A DNA stretch of 39,519 nucleotides from a virus. Below, one piece after another: positions 24,801 to 33,038 of the stretch (position 1 is its first letter; each line of letters starts with the position of its first letter). Where the stretch lies: IMG/VR virus record IMGVR_UViG_3300027969_004530, positions 1 to 39,519 of that record. One strand, 5' to 3'. The notes beneath the pieces were generated by a model. The model searched no databases and was not told the origin of the DNA. It saw nothing but the letters and a program-made list of their open reading frames with translations. The translations under genes were made by a program, and so were the position numbers.

Positions 24801-24817
24801 AAGGAGTTTTATAATCC

Positions 24818-25063
24818 GTGGAAAAAAATATTGCTTGCAAAAATAAACCAGTTTATTCTAGCTGGGTAAAGGGTTCCATTGATGGTATGCGTGTAGATGC
24901 AATGAGAATTTATCTTGAAAAAAATAATTGGCTGGAAGAAGATATTTTTTTAAATGTTTTTAATATTGTTAAATTTAAAGAAAATTTTAGCCAAACAGAA
25001 AATTTAAGTTTCGAACAGGCAGTTGATGCAGTCAGAGCTTACGAAAAAATGTCAAAACTATAG
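24818..25063 (+). CDS. small hypothetical protein, 81 aa
   Basis: GTG start at 24818 with AAGGAG 11 nt upstream, a somewhat long spacing. The product is helical and has no recognised family. Conserved-looking patches are YSSWVKGSIDGMRVDAMRIYLEK and a C-terminal FEQAVDAVRAYEKM. It lies 17 nt after the reductase gene and before pyrG in one rightward operon, so a role in nucleotide metabolism is possible but unsupported by motif. Confidence 0.65.
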   Translation: MEKNIACKNKPVYSSWVKGSIDGMRVDAMRIYLEKNNWLEEDIFLNVFNIVKFKENFSQTENLSFEQAVDAVRAYEKMSKL

Positions 25064-25077
25064 GTTTAACGGTAAAA

Positions 25078-25380
25078 ATGGAATTTGAAAAAGAATATTA
25101 TGTTCAAGAAAGTTTAAAGATGATTGATCGATACTCAATTATATTTAAGAAGAAACTTTCGTTAAGTTGGGACAAATATTTCAATTTTTGTTCCAAACAA
25201 TTAAAAAATAGTCCGTATTGGTTATGGATTTTTCTTTGTGGTTTAGAAGATACATTGAAAAATGTATTTGATTTAAAGCCAAACAAAAGAAAATTGTACA
25301 TTTACGAATCTTCTTCCTTAAGAATAAAAAAAATCACAAGAGATTATTATAAAGATAATGATTATTTAAACTCTTTGTGA
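25078..25380 (+). CDS. hypothetical protein, 100 aa
   Basis: Fills the gap between the 81-residue gene and pyrG. It contains an aromatic, hydrophobic centre (SPYWLWIFLCGLEDTL, about residues 40-55) that could be a membrane-associated or buried helix, flanked by lysine-rich regions. No family is recognised and the ribosome binding site is weak (AGGTTTAACGG). Its role is unknown. Confidence 0.6.
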   Translation: MEFEKEYYVQESLKMIDRYSIIFKKKLSLSWDKYFNFCSKQLKNSPYWLWIFLCGLEDTLKNVFDLKPNKRKLYIYESSSLRIKKITRDYYKDNDYLNSL

Positions 25381-25392
25381 TTTGGAGCTAAA

Positions 25393-27048
25393 ATGGCGAA
25401 ATATATATTTGTAGCTGGTGGAGTTATATCTGGAACTGGCAAGGGAGTGAGTGCGGCCAGTATAGGATTGCTTCTAAGATCAAGAGGTCACAATGTCACG
25501 CTTATTAAGTTCGATCCTTATTTGAATACTGATGCTGGAGTTTTGGCTCCAAGAGAACATGGTGAGTGTTTTTTATGTGATGATGGTACTGAAACAGATC
25601 TAGATCTTGGTCACTACGAAAGAATAGCTGGAATTAATGTAAGTAAATTAAATATATGCACAAGTGGCAACTTATACGAAGAGCTTATAGCAGAGCAAAA
25701 AAGAGGCGATTATCTCGGAGAAACAATTCAAGTTGTGCCTCATGTTACAAATAAAATAGAAAAAAGATTGCTTAAACTTGGCGAAAATCACGACATTGTT
25801 ATAGCGGAAGTAGGAGGCACTGTCGGAGACAACGAAAGTGATCCTTTCTTCGAAGCTATAAGTAAATTTAGACTTAGAAATAGTAAAAATGTTTTGATGG
25901 TTTTGGTCGCACCTGTTCTTTGGGTTCAGACGATAAAAGAGTTTAAGACCAAGCCACTGCAAAATTCAGTTCGTGATTTAAGAAAATACGGATTACAGCC
26001 AGATGTTGTATTTTGTAGATGCGATAAAGAACTTCCAGAAAACATAATTAAAAAAATATCTGATATTACAAGTGTACCAAGAGGTTCTGTGTTTGATGCT
26101 CCAGATGTGTCATCGATTTATCAAGTGCCTATTGCTTTTTATGATAGACATGTCGATGATCTTTTTGTTGATTTATTGAATTTGCAAAGAACAGGATGCA
26201 GAATTCAAAAATACAAAGAATTAGTCGAGAAATATGTAAACAACAACAACATGCAAACAATTAATGTTGGTATTTTTGGTAAATATGACAACTGCGATGA
26301 AGCGTATATGTCACTCAAAGAAGCCCTGATTCACGCTGGTATAGCTAATGATGCTAAGATAAACATCAAGTGGATCAACGCAGAAGAACTTGAGAAATAT
26401 AAAGATCAAAGAGGTATTCATAAATATTTTGATGAATTACATGGAATTATAGTTCCCGGTGGGTTCGATGTAAGAGGAATAGAAGGAAAGATAAAATCTA
26501 TTCAATATGCAAGAGAAAAGAAAATACCTTTTTTGGGAATTTGTTTGGGATTGCAATGTGCCGTTATAGAAATTGCAAGAAACATTTTATGTCACGAAGA
26601 CGCTAATTCTTTAGAGTTTAACAAAAACACTAAAAATCCTGTGGTTCACTTTGTTGCTGGTCAAGAAAAAATGGATAAAAAGGCAGCAACTATGAGACTT
26701 GGTTCGTATGATTGTGAATTAGATAAAGATTCTATTGCATATTCTTTGTATGAGTCTAAAATCATCAAAGAAAGACATCGACATCGTTACGAAGTCAACA
26801 ACGTTTATGTTGAAGAATTTAGCAAGCATGATTTTAATGTTACTGGAAGAAATCCAGAATCTAATCTAATTGAAATTATGGAATTGTCACAAGATGTTCA
26901 TCCGTACTTTATTGGAACACAAGCTCATCCAGAATTCAAAAGCAGACTAACACAAGCTGCTCCGTTATTTAATGGTTTGATCGTTGCTTCTTTAAAATAT
27001 AAAAATATTAAATCAGAAAAAGATACAGTGGAAGTAAATAAGATATGA
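25393..27048 (+). CDS. pyrG: CTP synthase
   Basis: Makes CTP from UTP, ATP and glutamine. At 551 residues it has full family length. The synthase domain has the P-loop-like GGVISGTGKG near residue 9, DPYLNTDAG, DDGTETDLDLGHYER and EVGGTVGDNES. The class I glutaminase domain has the nucleophile C384 in GICLGLQ and the triad partners H512 and E514 in QAHPEF. All catalytic residues are present, so an active enzyme is expected. Together with the class II reductase it could channel UTP to dCTP. A TTGGAG binding site precedes the ATG. It overlaps the next gene by 4 nt. Confidence 0.96.
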   Translation: MAKYIFVAGGVISGTGKGVSAASIGLLLRSRGHNVTLIKFDPYLNTDAGVLAPREHGECFLCDDGTETDLDLGHYERIAGINVSKLNICTSGNLYEELIAEQKRGDYLGETIQVVPHVTNKIEKRLLKLGENHDIVIAEVGGTVGDNESDPFFEAISKFRLRNSKNVLMVLVAPVLWVQTIKEFKTKPLQNSVRDLRKYGLQPDVVFCRCDKELPENIIKKISDITSVPRGSVFDAPDVSSIYQVPIAFYDRHVDDLFVDLLNLQRTGCRIQKYKELVEKYVNNNNMQTINVGIFGKYDNCDEAYMSLKEALIHAGIANDAKINIKWINAEELEKYKDQRGIHKYFDELHGIIVPGGFDVRGIEGKIKSIQYAREKKIPFLGICLGLQCAVIEIARNILCHEDANSLEFNKNTKNPVVHFVAGQEKMDKKAATMRLGSYDCELDKDSIAYSLYESKIIKERHRHRYEVNNVYVEEFSKHDFNVTGRNPESNLIEIMELSQDVHPYFIGTQAHPEFKSRLTQAAPLFNGLIVASLKYKNIKSEKDTVEVNKI

Positions 27049-27590
27049 GATTTAAAGAATTTTTAATTACTGAAAGTATGGGAATTATAGCTAAAGATCT
27101 AGGTGTGGTACTCACATCTTTACAGGAATATTTAAATGTATTAAATGATTTAAAAAAAATACCTAAAGAGAGTTTAAAAAGCGTTTGCGAACAAGCGTTC
27201 TACAAGATAAAAGGAATTATCCGTTCGGGTAATTTAAAAGAAAATTCCACAGAAGTGTTTAGATTGCAAAAAATTTGTTTTGTATTAGATAAAATTATAA
27301 GTAACGACAAGGATTTTGGTTATAAGGATTACTTTCCAAAAATAGTCTCTAATCTCGAAGAAGTGATTAAAAGTATTGGTTTGCCAATAAATAAACTAGC
27401 AAGTGCCGATTCATCCGAACCAAAGGATTCTGATTCTTTGGGTTCTACTATGAAAAGTGCTAAGGATAAGCCTCCAGAACAGCCTAAAGATGTAACAGCA
27501 GCAGTTAATCCTACAGAACCAAACACTCAAGCAGATCAATTGTATGCAGAGCCTTTGGGTGGCAGTTCTGGTCCTTTGAGTGCGTTTTAA
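27045..27590 (+). CDS. hypothetical protein with head-targeting-like N-terminus, 181 aa
   Basis: Begins MRFKEFLITESMG: F-x-x-F-L followed by ITE, an I-x-E site like those cut by the T4 prohead protease. Residues 20-115 are helical (LTSLQEYLNVLNDLKK and similar). Residues 115-181 are acidic, Ser/Pro-rich and probably disordered. It overlaps pyrG by 4 nt (ATGA) and the amidotransferase by 1 nt (TAATG), so it is co-translated with metabolic genes although the N-terminus hints at a virion destination. No enzyme motif is seen. Confidence 0.75.
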   Translation: MRFKEFLITESMGIIAKDLGVVLTSLQEYLNVLNDLKKIPKESLKSVCEQAFYKIKGIIRSGNLKENSTEVFRLQKICFVLDKIISNDKDFGYKDYFPKIVSNLEEVIKSIGLPINKLASADSSEPKDSDSLGSTMKSAKDKPPEQPKDVTAAVNPTEPNTQADQLYAEPLGGSSGPLSAF

Positions 27591-28684
27591 TGTGCGGAAT
27601 AGCTGGGTACATAGGCAAATCAAAAGATAACAATTTATCATTTGAATTATTATCTAAAATTTTTGAACAAAACGAGTCTAGAGGAATCGATGCATCTGGA
27701 TTTTGGGGATTTAATTATTCCGAAAAAAAGGTATTCACGCACAAGGAACCAGTAAGATCTGGAATTTTTATAAAAGACAAACCATGGAACGACTTGTCGA
27801 GTGTTGATTTTGATATACTTGTGACCCATTCAAGGGGTGCTTCAAAAGGATGTGGAGATCCATCAGATAATATAAACAACCATCCTTTTGTAAGCAAAAA
27901 CAACGCAATAGCATTGATTCATAATGGAAGAATAGAGCCACACGAATACGAATCTTTAAAGGCTAAATACAAGCTAGAAACCGAATGTGATAGCGAAGTT
28001 TTGCTTCGCATATTTGAGTGTGAAACCGATGATTCTGTTCCATATCAAGATGCTAGAATAAATGCTTTGCACGATATATTTTCATTTATAAACCATGGTC
28101 ACATGGCAGTAGCTATAGCGGAAATAGCCAATAATAATAGTAATTTATGGCTGTTTAGGAACAAACATAGACCTTTATGGATAGTAGATTTAAGAGAGTC
28201 TTTGGGTCAAATATTTTTCTTTTCAGATCCTGATTTGTGGATTGATTCTTTAGAAGCGATGTCTTCTGAAAAAAAGAAGTTTTTAGGAAAACAAATTTTC
28301 ACTCAAATAGATGCAGATCAAATTTATCACATTGAACTTTCTGAATTTAAAGGTCTAACAATAGACAAATTCAATGTAACAAGGACATCTCAATACGAAC
28401 CTTGGTCATACAATGGGGATCTTGTCGATAAGGTTTATGATTTAAACAACAAACTTGTATTGGAAAAAACAACAAAAGAAAACGATTCCGCAACAGAAGA
28501 CAATCATTTTTATATAAAAGAATTATCCGAAACATGTAAAAACATAGAAAATACCAGCAAAAACATTATCAAAACAATTGAGTCTAACGAAGATTTATCT
28601 AATTTTGAAATAAAAGAAATATCCGAAGCATTAAAGGTTCATTTAAATGGTTTACAAATCATAGAGGCAATTTTAAATACATGA
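27590..28684 (+). CDS. stand-alone class II glutamine amidotransferase
   Basis: Hydrolyses glutamine to supply ammonia. The N-terminal nucleophile Cys2 follows the initiator Met (MCGIAGYIG), and the GlmS/PurF-type landmarks HSRGAS, NNHPF and HNGRIE, then ECDSEVLLR, lie in the first 140 residues. There is no C-terminal synthase domain. The last 70 residues are a helical, acidic coiled-coil-like segment. Enzymes of this kind act with a separate amide acceptor enzyme, none of which is obvious here. Aminosugar or modified nucleotide synthesis are possibilities. It is coupled to the preceding gene (TAATG). Confidence 0.85.
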   Translation: MCGIAGYIGKSKDNNLSFELLSKIFEQNESRGIDASGFWGFNYSEKKVFTHKEPVRSGIFIKDKPWNDLSSVDFDILVTHSRGASKGCGDPSDNINNHPFVSKNNAIALIHNGRIEPHEYESLKAKYKLETECDSEVLLRIFECETDDSVPYQDARINALHDIFSFINHGHMAVAIAEIANNNSNLWLFRNKHRPLWIVDLRESLGQIFFFSDPDLWIDSLEAMSSEKKKFLGKQIFTQIDADQIYHIELSEFKGLTIDKFNVTRTSQYEPWSYNGDLVDKVYDLNNKLVLEKTTKENDSATEDNHFYIKELSETCKNIENTSKNIIKTIESNEDLSNFEIKEISEALKVHLNGLQIIEAILNT

Positions 28685-28699
28685 TTACTCTATTATTTT

Positions 28700-29245
28700 A
28701 TGAGCAATACAAATAATGAAGATTTTTTTGTCGACGATGTTTTGAGCGACATGAAAAACAAAAAGAAAAAAGTCGATGGCAAAAGAAAAGGCAACAGAAC
28801 GGAAAGAAATGTAGTCAAAGTTTTAAATGATAGATTTGGAACTGGCTTTTCGAGATCCATAGGATCTGGTAATAGGTGGAGCCAGACATCTCATTTACCA
28901 AAACACGCACAAGATGTTTTCTCTGGCGATTTGGTTTGCCCACAAAACTTTTCTTTTTGCATCGAGAGCAAGGGTGGCTATGATGACATAGATGTTCATG
29001 GCTTTTTCAACGAAGGCAATTCTCAGATAGACGAATTCATCAAGCAAGCCGAATTGGACTCAGAAAGGTGTGGCAGGAAGCCTTTACTTATATGGAAGAA
29101 AAATAGGAAACCATATCTGGCATTTATAAAAGAATCTGACTTACCACATAAAAAATTTAATTATTATATGAATTATAAAAATTATATCATTGTGAATCTT
29201 GAAGAATTACTGAAATTAGAAGATGGTTTTTTCTTTATTAACTAA
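28700..29245 (+). CDS. PD-(D/E)XK nuclease-like protein (possible Holliday junction resolvase)
   Basis: 181 residues. The basic N-terminal KGNRTERNVVKVLNDRFGTGFSRSIGSG resembles the first helix and loop of archaeal Hjc-type resolvases. It is followed by D in SGDLVCPQ and E-x-K in CIESKGG, the PD-(D/E)XK catalytic triad. The assignment rests on motif order. No close family is identified. A nuclease of this class would fit with gp46/47 and UvsW in recombination. No Shine-Dalgarno sequence is seen. It starts 15 nt after the amidotransferase stop. Confidence 0.7.
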   Translation: MSNTNNEDFFVDDVLSDMKNKKKKVDGKRKGNRTERNVVKVLNDRFGTGFSRSIGSGNRWSQTSHLPKHAQDVFSGDLVCPQNFSFCIESKGGYDDIDVHGFFNEGNSQIDEFIKQAELDSERCGRKPLLIWKKNRKPYLAFIKESDLPHKKFNYYMNYKNYIIVNLEELLKLEDGFFFIN

Positions 29246-29318
29246 AAGTTCAATTTACACTTTGTAAAATATCGCTAAAATAAAATTATAGTTTTATTGT
29301 CACACAAGGAATAGTTCC

Positions 29319-30782
29319 ATGTCGCAAAGCGATGTTTTACGAACCAAGATGGCATCTTGGATTCAAAACAAACAAAATGTATTATTTATCGGCAAACACG
29401 GTATTGGCAAAACATCTTTAGTCAAACAGGCATTCGATGATGCTAAATTAAATTGGCTATATTTTTCTGCTTCTACTATGGACCCTTGGTGTGATTTCAT
29501 AGGAGTTCCTAAAGAAACTACAGAATCATACAAAGGCAAAGATATTAGTTATTTAAAATTGGTGAGGCCAAAAGCGTTTGCGACTGGCGAAGTAGAAGCT
29601 CTTTTTTTTGATGAATTAAATAGAAGTCATAAAAAAGTCAGAAATGCGGTGATGGAATTAATTCAATTCAAGTCTATAAACGGAGAAAAGTTTCCAAATT
29701 TAAAAGTTGTTTGGGCTGCAATAAATCCATTCGAAGAAGAAGTTTATGATGTGGAAAGGCTCGATCCATCGCATCTAGATAGATTTCAAGTACATTATAA
29801 ATTACCTTACAAGCCTGACCTAGATTATTTCTCAAGTAAATATGGCGATAAATTCGCAAAGTCTGCAATAGAATGGTGGAACGAACTTAACGAAGAAGAA
29901 AAAGAAAAAATAAGTCCAAGAAGACTAGACTATGCACTCGATACATTTAATTTCAAAGGTGATTTACGAGATGTTTTGCCAGTTACTTCAAATGTATCCA
30001 AGTTAATAGGAGCGTTGACGCATGGCCCTTTGATTGCGATCATAGAGGAACTGATGAAAACTAAAAACAAAGTCGAAGCTAAATCTTTTATAAGCAATGA
30101 AAACAATTACGCATCGGCCATAAAATACATCATCGAAAGCGATACTATGATGAAGTTTTTTTTGCCATTATTGTCTAGAGAGAAAATCGCTTCTGTTATA
30201 TCAGAAGATGATAGTGTTATAAATTTCGTACTCAAAAACATAAAAGAAGAGGAAGTTTTTATGGATTTGTGCAACGATATTATAAAAGCAAATCAGAATC
30301 AAGCATTGGTTAAAAAGATCAGAAAATCCCTAACTGAAAATACGAATCTAAATGATGCTTTGGTTAATTTTAGAAAAGAAGGAAGAAACACAGTTGTTAC
30401 TTATGCTTTAAAAAGTAACTCTTCTTTTTATATTGATATTTTAAAATTCGATGAATCTTTAAAACCATCTAGATTACCTGAAGATATTTGGGCTGATTTT
30501 TTAGAGTTCGCAAAAACAATACCAGAGTATATCAATGTCAATGATGCCAAGTCTTGTTTGACGACTATGAACGCTTTTTGTTTGTTGGTTCTAACAAGCG
30601 ATTTCAATAAAAACAACGCTAATACAATACCGGGAATAGTAAACAATTGTCTTAAAAACATATCAGAAAAAGATCGCAATGCGTACCAAGACATTTCAAA
30701 GAACAACTTCTTTGTGATTAAAAATGTTTTAGAAAAATGTAAAATCGCAGGATCGACTAACAAAATAAAATTAGATTGGTAG
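29319..30782 (+). CDS. AAA+ ATPase, MoxR/dynein-like (AAA_5 type)
   Basis: 487 residues. Walker A is in FIGKHGIGKTS near residue 24-34, Walker B in LFFDELNRSHKKV near 92, sensor 1 in VVWAAINP and the arginine-finger region in LDPSHLDRFQVHYKL. The last 250 residues are helical with no second ATPase domain. An AAGGAA binding site precedes the ATG. The VWA/metallopeptidase gene follows after 6 nt, the usual pairing for MoxR-type ATPases, which remodel or activate proteins with a VWA partner. The target is unknown. Confidence 0.85.
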   Translation: MSQSDVLRTKMASWIQNKQNVLFIGKHGIGKTSLVKQAFDDAKLNWLYFSASTMDPWCDFIGVPKETTESYKGKDISYLKLVRPKAFATGEVEALFFDELNRSHKKVRNAVMELIQFKSINGEKFPNLKVVWAAINPFEEEVYDVERLDPSHLDRFQVHYKLPYKPDLDYFSSKYGDKFAKSAIEWWNELNEEEKEKISPRRLDYALDTFNFKGDLRDVLPVTSNVSKLIGALTHGPLIAIIEELMKTKNKVEAKSFISNENNYASAIKYIIESDTMMKFFLPLLSREKIASVISEDDSVINFVLKNIKEEEVFMDLCNDIIKANQNQALVKKIRKSLTENTNLNDALVNFRKEGRNTVVTYALKSNSSFYIDILKFDESLKPSRLPEDIWADFLEFAKTIPEYINVNDAKSCLTTMNAFCLLVLTSDFNKNNANTIPGIVNNCLKNISEKDRNAYQDISKNNFFVIKNVLEKCKIAGSTNKIKLDW

Positions 30783-30788
30783 AATAGA

Positions 30789-32054
30789 TTGAAAATTACC
30801 AACGAAGAATGGATGGACATCGCACTGCAACTTGAGTGCTATCATGCGATATTTAGTAAATTATGGCACATGGGAAAGCCTGTATTTACTCAAGACATTT
30901 CTACCGCTGCTATTAAATTCAATAAAAATGGAGATTTTTTAGAGTTTGTTTTCAATTATGATTTTTGGAAATCCTTAGATGCAAACAATAAACTATTTGT
31001 TATTTGTCATGAAGCGATGCATGTTATTTTAAATCATGGACACAGAAGCAAAGACTCAAAAAACAAAAACGCTGCAAATGTAGCTATGGATATTGTGGTC
31101 AACCATTTATTGGTTGATAGATTTGGATTTATTAGAGAGAAAATATTAAATCACCAGCAATATTGTTGGATAGATACAATATTTAAAAATAAAAAATCAA
31201 AAATAAACTCCGATGAATCTTATGAATATTATTATAATAATTTTGAAAAAAAATACGGAGACGGAATGCCGGGAGATGGAACTACAGAGCCTAAACTAGT
31301 TGATAATCATGATTATTTGAATTCGACACAAGAAGATGGTTTACAAAAACAAATATATGAAAAATTCTTACAAGAAATGTCAGAAGAAGAATCAAAATGT
31401 ATAAAAGAATTATTAAAAGAATCCAACGAAGCTGGTAGATCTCTTGGTTCTTGGTTCGACATATCGCTTAAAAATAAAAAAACTAAAAAGAAATGGGAGA
31501 CAGTTATAAAAAAATGGGAACTATTAGATAAAAACTATGATTCTATAAAAGATGTAGAACAGTGGGCTAGAATCAACAGAAGAATGACTAGTTTATCAGA
31601 AGGTATGTTTTTACCAAGCAATCAAGAAGTTATAGAATTTGAATTTGAAAATAAAAAGATAGATGTTTTGTTTTTCATAGACACAAGTGGTTCTTGTATT
31701 TCGTACAAAGATAGATTTTTTAATTCTGCAATGTCATTGGACAAAGATAAATTTCAAGTTAGAATTTTTAGTTTCGATACAGCAGTAGAGGAATTTGATT
31801 TAAAAAACAAAAATTCATTCTATGGAGGTGGCGGAACTTCTTTTGTAATTCTTGAAAATTATATCTACAAAATGATCGAAACAAAGCAAATTACAAAATA
31901 TCCAAATGCTGTTTTTGTGATAACAGACGGATACGCCTGTGATGTTATAAAGCCAAAATATCCTAAAAAGTGGCATTGGTTTTTGACTGAATATTCTTCT
32001 GAGAGTTGTATTGATAAAAATTGTAATATATTTAAATTAAATAACTATGAATGA
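30789..32054 (+). CDS. VWA-domain protein with HExxH metallopeptidase-like domain (DUF2201 type)
   Basis: 421 residues from a TTG start. An ATG at 30813 is the alternative, and neither has a clear binding site. The N-terminal domain has the zinc motif HEAMH at 74-78 followed by LNHGHR. A charged helical middle follows (160-290). The C-terminal VWA domain has the MIDAS motif DTSGS at 298-302 and a glycine-rich GGGGTSF loop. This layout matches the VWA-like/DUF2201 proteins encoded beside MoxR-type ATPases. It is 6 nt after the AAA+ gene, so they should act together. The substrate is unknown. Confidence 0.85.
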   Translation: MKITNEEWMDIALQLECYHAIFSKLWHMGKPVFTQDISTAAIKFNKNGDFLEFVFNYDFWKSLDANNKLFVICHEAMHVILNHGHRSKDSKNKNAANVAMDIVVNHLLVDRFGFIREKILNHQQYCWIDTIFKNKKSKINSDESYEYYYNNFEKKYGDGMPGDGTTEPKLVDNHDYLNSTQEDGLQKQIYEKFLQEMSEEESKCIKELLKESNEAGRSLGSWFDISLKNKKTKKKWETVIKKWELLDKNYDSIKDVEQWARINRRMTSLSEGMFLPSNQEVIEFEFENKKIDVLFFIDTSGSCISYKDRFFNSAMSLDKDKFQVRIFSFDTAVEEFDLKNKNSFYGGGGTSFVILENYIYKMIETKQITKYPNAVFVITDGYACDVIKPKYPKKWHWFLTEYSSESCIDKNCNIFKLNNYE

Positions 32055-32059
32055 AAAAA

Positions 32060-32096
32060 GAAGAAGAGGCATGACTACAAGTCACACCTCTTCTTC
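32060..32096 (-). terminator. rho-independent terminator for the leftward operon
   Basis: GAAGAAGAGG (32060-32069) pairs with CCTCTTCTTC (32087-32096). Inside is a symmetric CA/CA internal loop and then TGACT/AGTCA around a 3-nt loop. On the minus strand the stem is followed by a U6 run, so it ends the leftward baseplate transcript. It lies between convergent genes and may also slow the rightward one. Confidence 0.8.
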
Positions 32097-32113
32097 CAAA
32101 GGGAGATAAACCA

Positions 32114-32857
32114 TCAAACAATTTGTAACTGATTTTTTTCAGATACAAAAATACTATCAGAAAATGTTAATTCGAACCAAACATCGTATATGCCTTTGTT
32201 TAGTTCGGCTGTGTCTATTTGGTAAAAGGCATAATGTCTTTCACGAAAAACTATAATTTGTTTGTCTACAATTAATCTCAAATCTTCTTCGGCAGGTAGA
32301 CACTCACCACAGGCAGCAGCTATTGATATTTTTAAATCCGATATAACCGCAAGGTTTTCATAAAAAGCCTGTAAATCACTACCTTTTGGCGTGTTTGGAG
32401 TGACTTGCACAGTAAGATATCTCTTCGATCCTTTTACAATTCTATTTGGCCTAAATTGAAAAGAAAAATCATATGTAGGCGGTACTGGAGATGCAAACCA
32501 TAAATCTGGGTATACAGTAAAATAATTAGTTATCGACCCAGATCCACAATCATCGGTATCCGTGAATGTTATGTTCCATACATCGTAATATTGCCCAATG
32601 CCAAATTGTGGTGGATCAACTTGAATTTGAGCCAGATACTCACCAGAATCAACATTTTCAATTTCTGATGCTTGTATGGTCTTTATTAATCTTTGGCCTT
32701 TTGGATTGGCTTCGGAAACATTGTAAGGATCTAAAAAATATATATCAATAGATGTTACATTAGAAACATTTGTTTTAATGTTTGAGTTATATGTGAAAAG
32801 CCTAAGATTTATCGAACTTCCACAAACAGGATTTTGAAACCTTTCAACTATTGCCAT
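32114..32857 (-). CDS. beta-rich virion-type protein, 247 aa
   Basis: The sequence is dominated by alternating strand patterns (SIDIYFLDPYN, YYDVWNITFTD, YDVWFELTFSD) with few charged helices, like Ig-like or other beta-sandwich structural proteins. A cysteine pair in AACGEC near residue 187 and one in DDCGSG near 102 may be structural. It is the last gene before the terminator in the leftward baseplate operon. Its ATG overlaps the stop of the 55-codon frame upstream (TAATG). A tail or baseplate component is inferred from context. Confidence 0.7.
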   Translation of the reverse strand: MAIVERFQNPVCGSSINLRLFTYNSNIKTNVSNVTSIDIYFLDPYNVSEANPKGQRLIKTIQASEIENVDSGEYLAQIQVDPPQFGIGQYYDVWNITFTDTDDCGSGSITNYFTVYPDLWFASPVPPTYDFSFQFRPNRIVKGSKRYLTVQVTPNTPKGSDLQAFYENLAVISDLKISIAAACGECLPAEEDLRLIVDKQIIVFRERHYAFYQIDTAELNKGIYDVWFELTFSDSIFVSEKNQLQIV

Positions 32858-33024
32858 TATTTTCTTTTTGCTCTCCTGCGTTCTTTTTCTGCTTCTGCGT
32901 GTTCGTCTTCTTTTTGCTTTATGAATCTACTTATCATCCATTTTCTTAAGTTTATAGGAAGCATCATGCAATTCTTATAATCCATGTGAAGATTGTATTG
33001 ATAGAAGAATATCTCTTCGGCCAT
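32857..33024 (-). CDS. 55-codon ORF, probable -1 frameshift extension of the baseplate gene
   Basis: From an ATG at 33024 this frame encodes 55 residues ending in a highly charged tail (KQKEDEHAEAEKERRRAKRK). It has no Shine-Dalgarno sequence. The same frame is open upstream through 33078, exactly where the slippery heptamer of the overlapping gene lies. Translation in the -1 frame gives a 393-residue fusion. The segment EYASLELWTGMAEEIFFYQY followed by MMLPINLRKWMI resembles the C-terminal part of gp26-like proteins, so the fused form is probably the main role. Confidence 0.7.
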   Translation of the reverse strand: MAEEIFFYQYNLHMDYKNCMMLPINLRKWMISRFIKQKEDEHAEAEKERRRAKRK

Positions 33025-33038
33025 TCCAGTCCATAATT

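Noticed and set aside
29279-29298. A/T hairpin AATAAAA/TTTTATT before the AAA+ gene
   Set aside because: Only A-T pairs with a short stem, which is expected by chance in this base composition.
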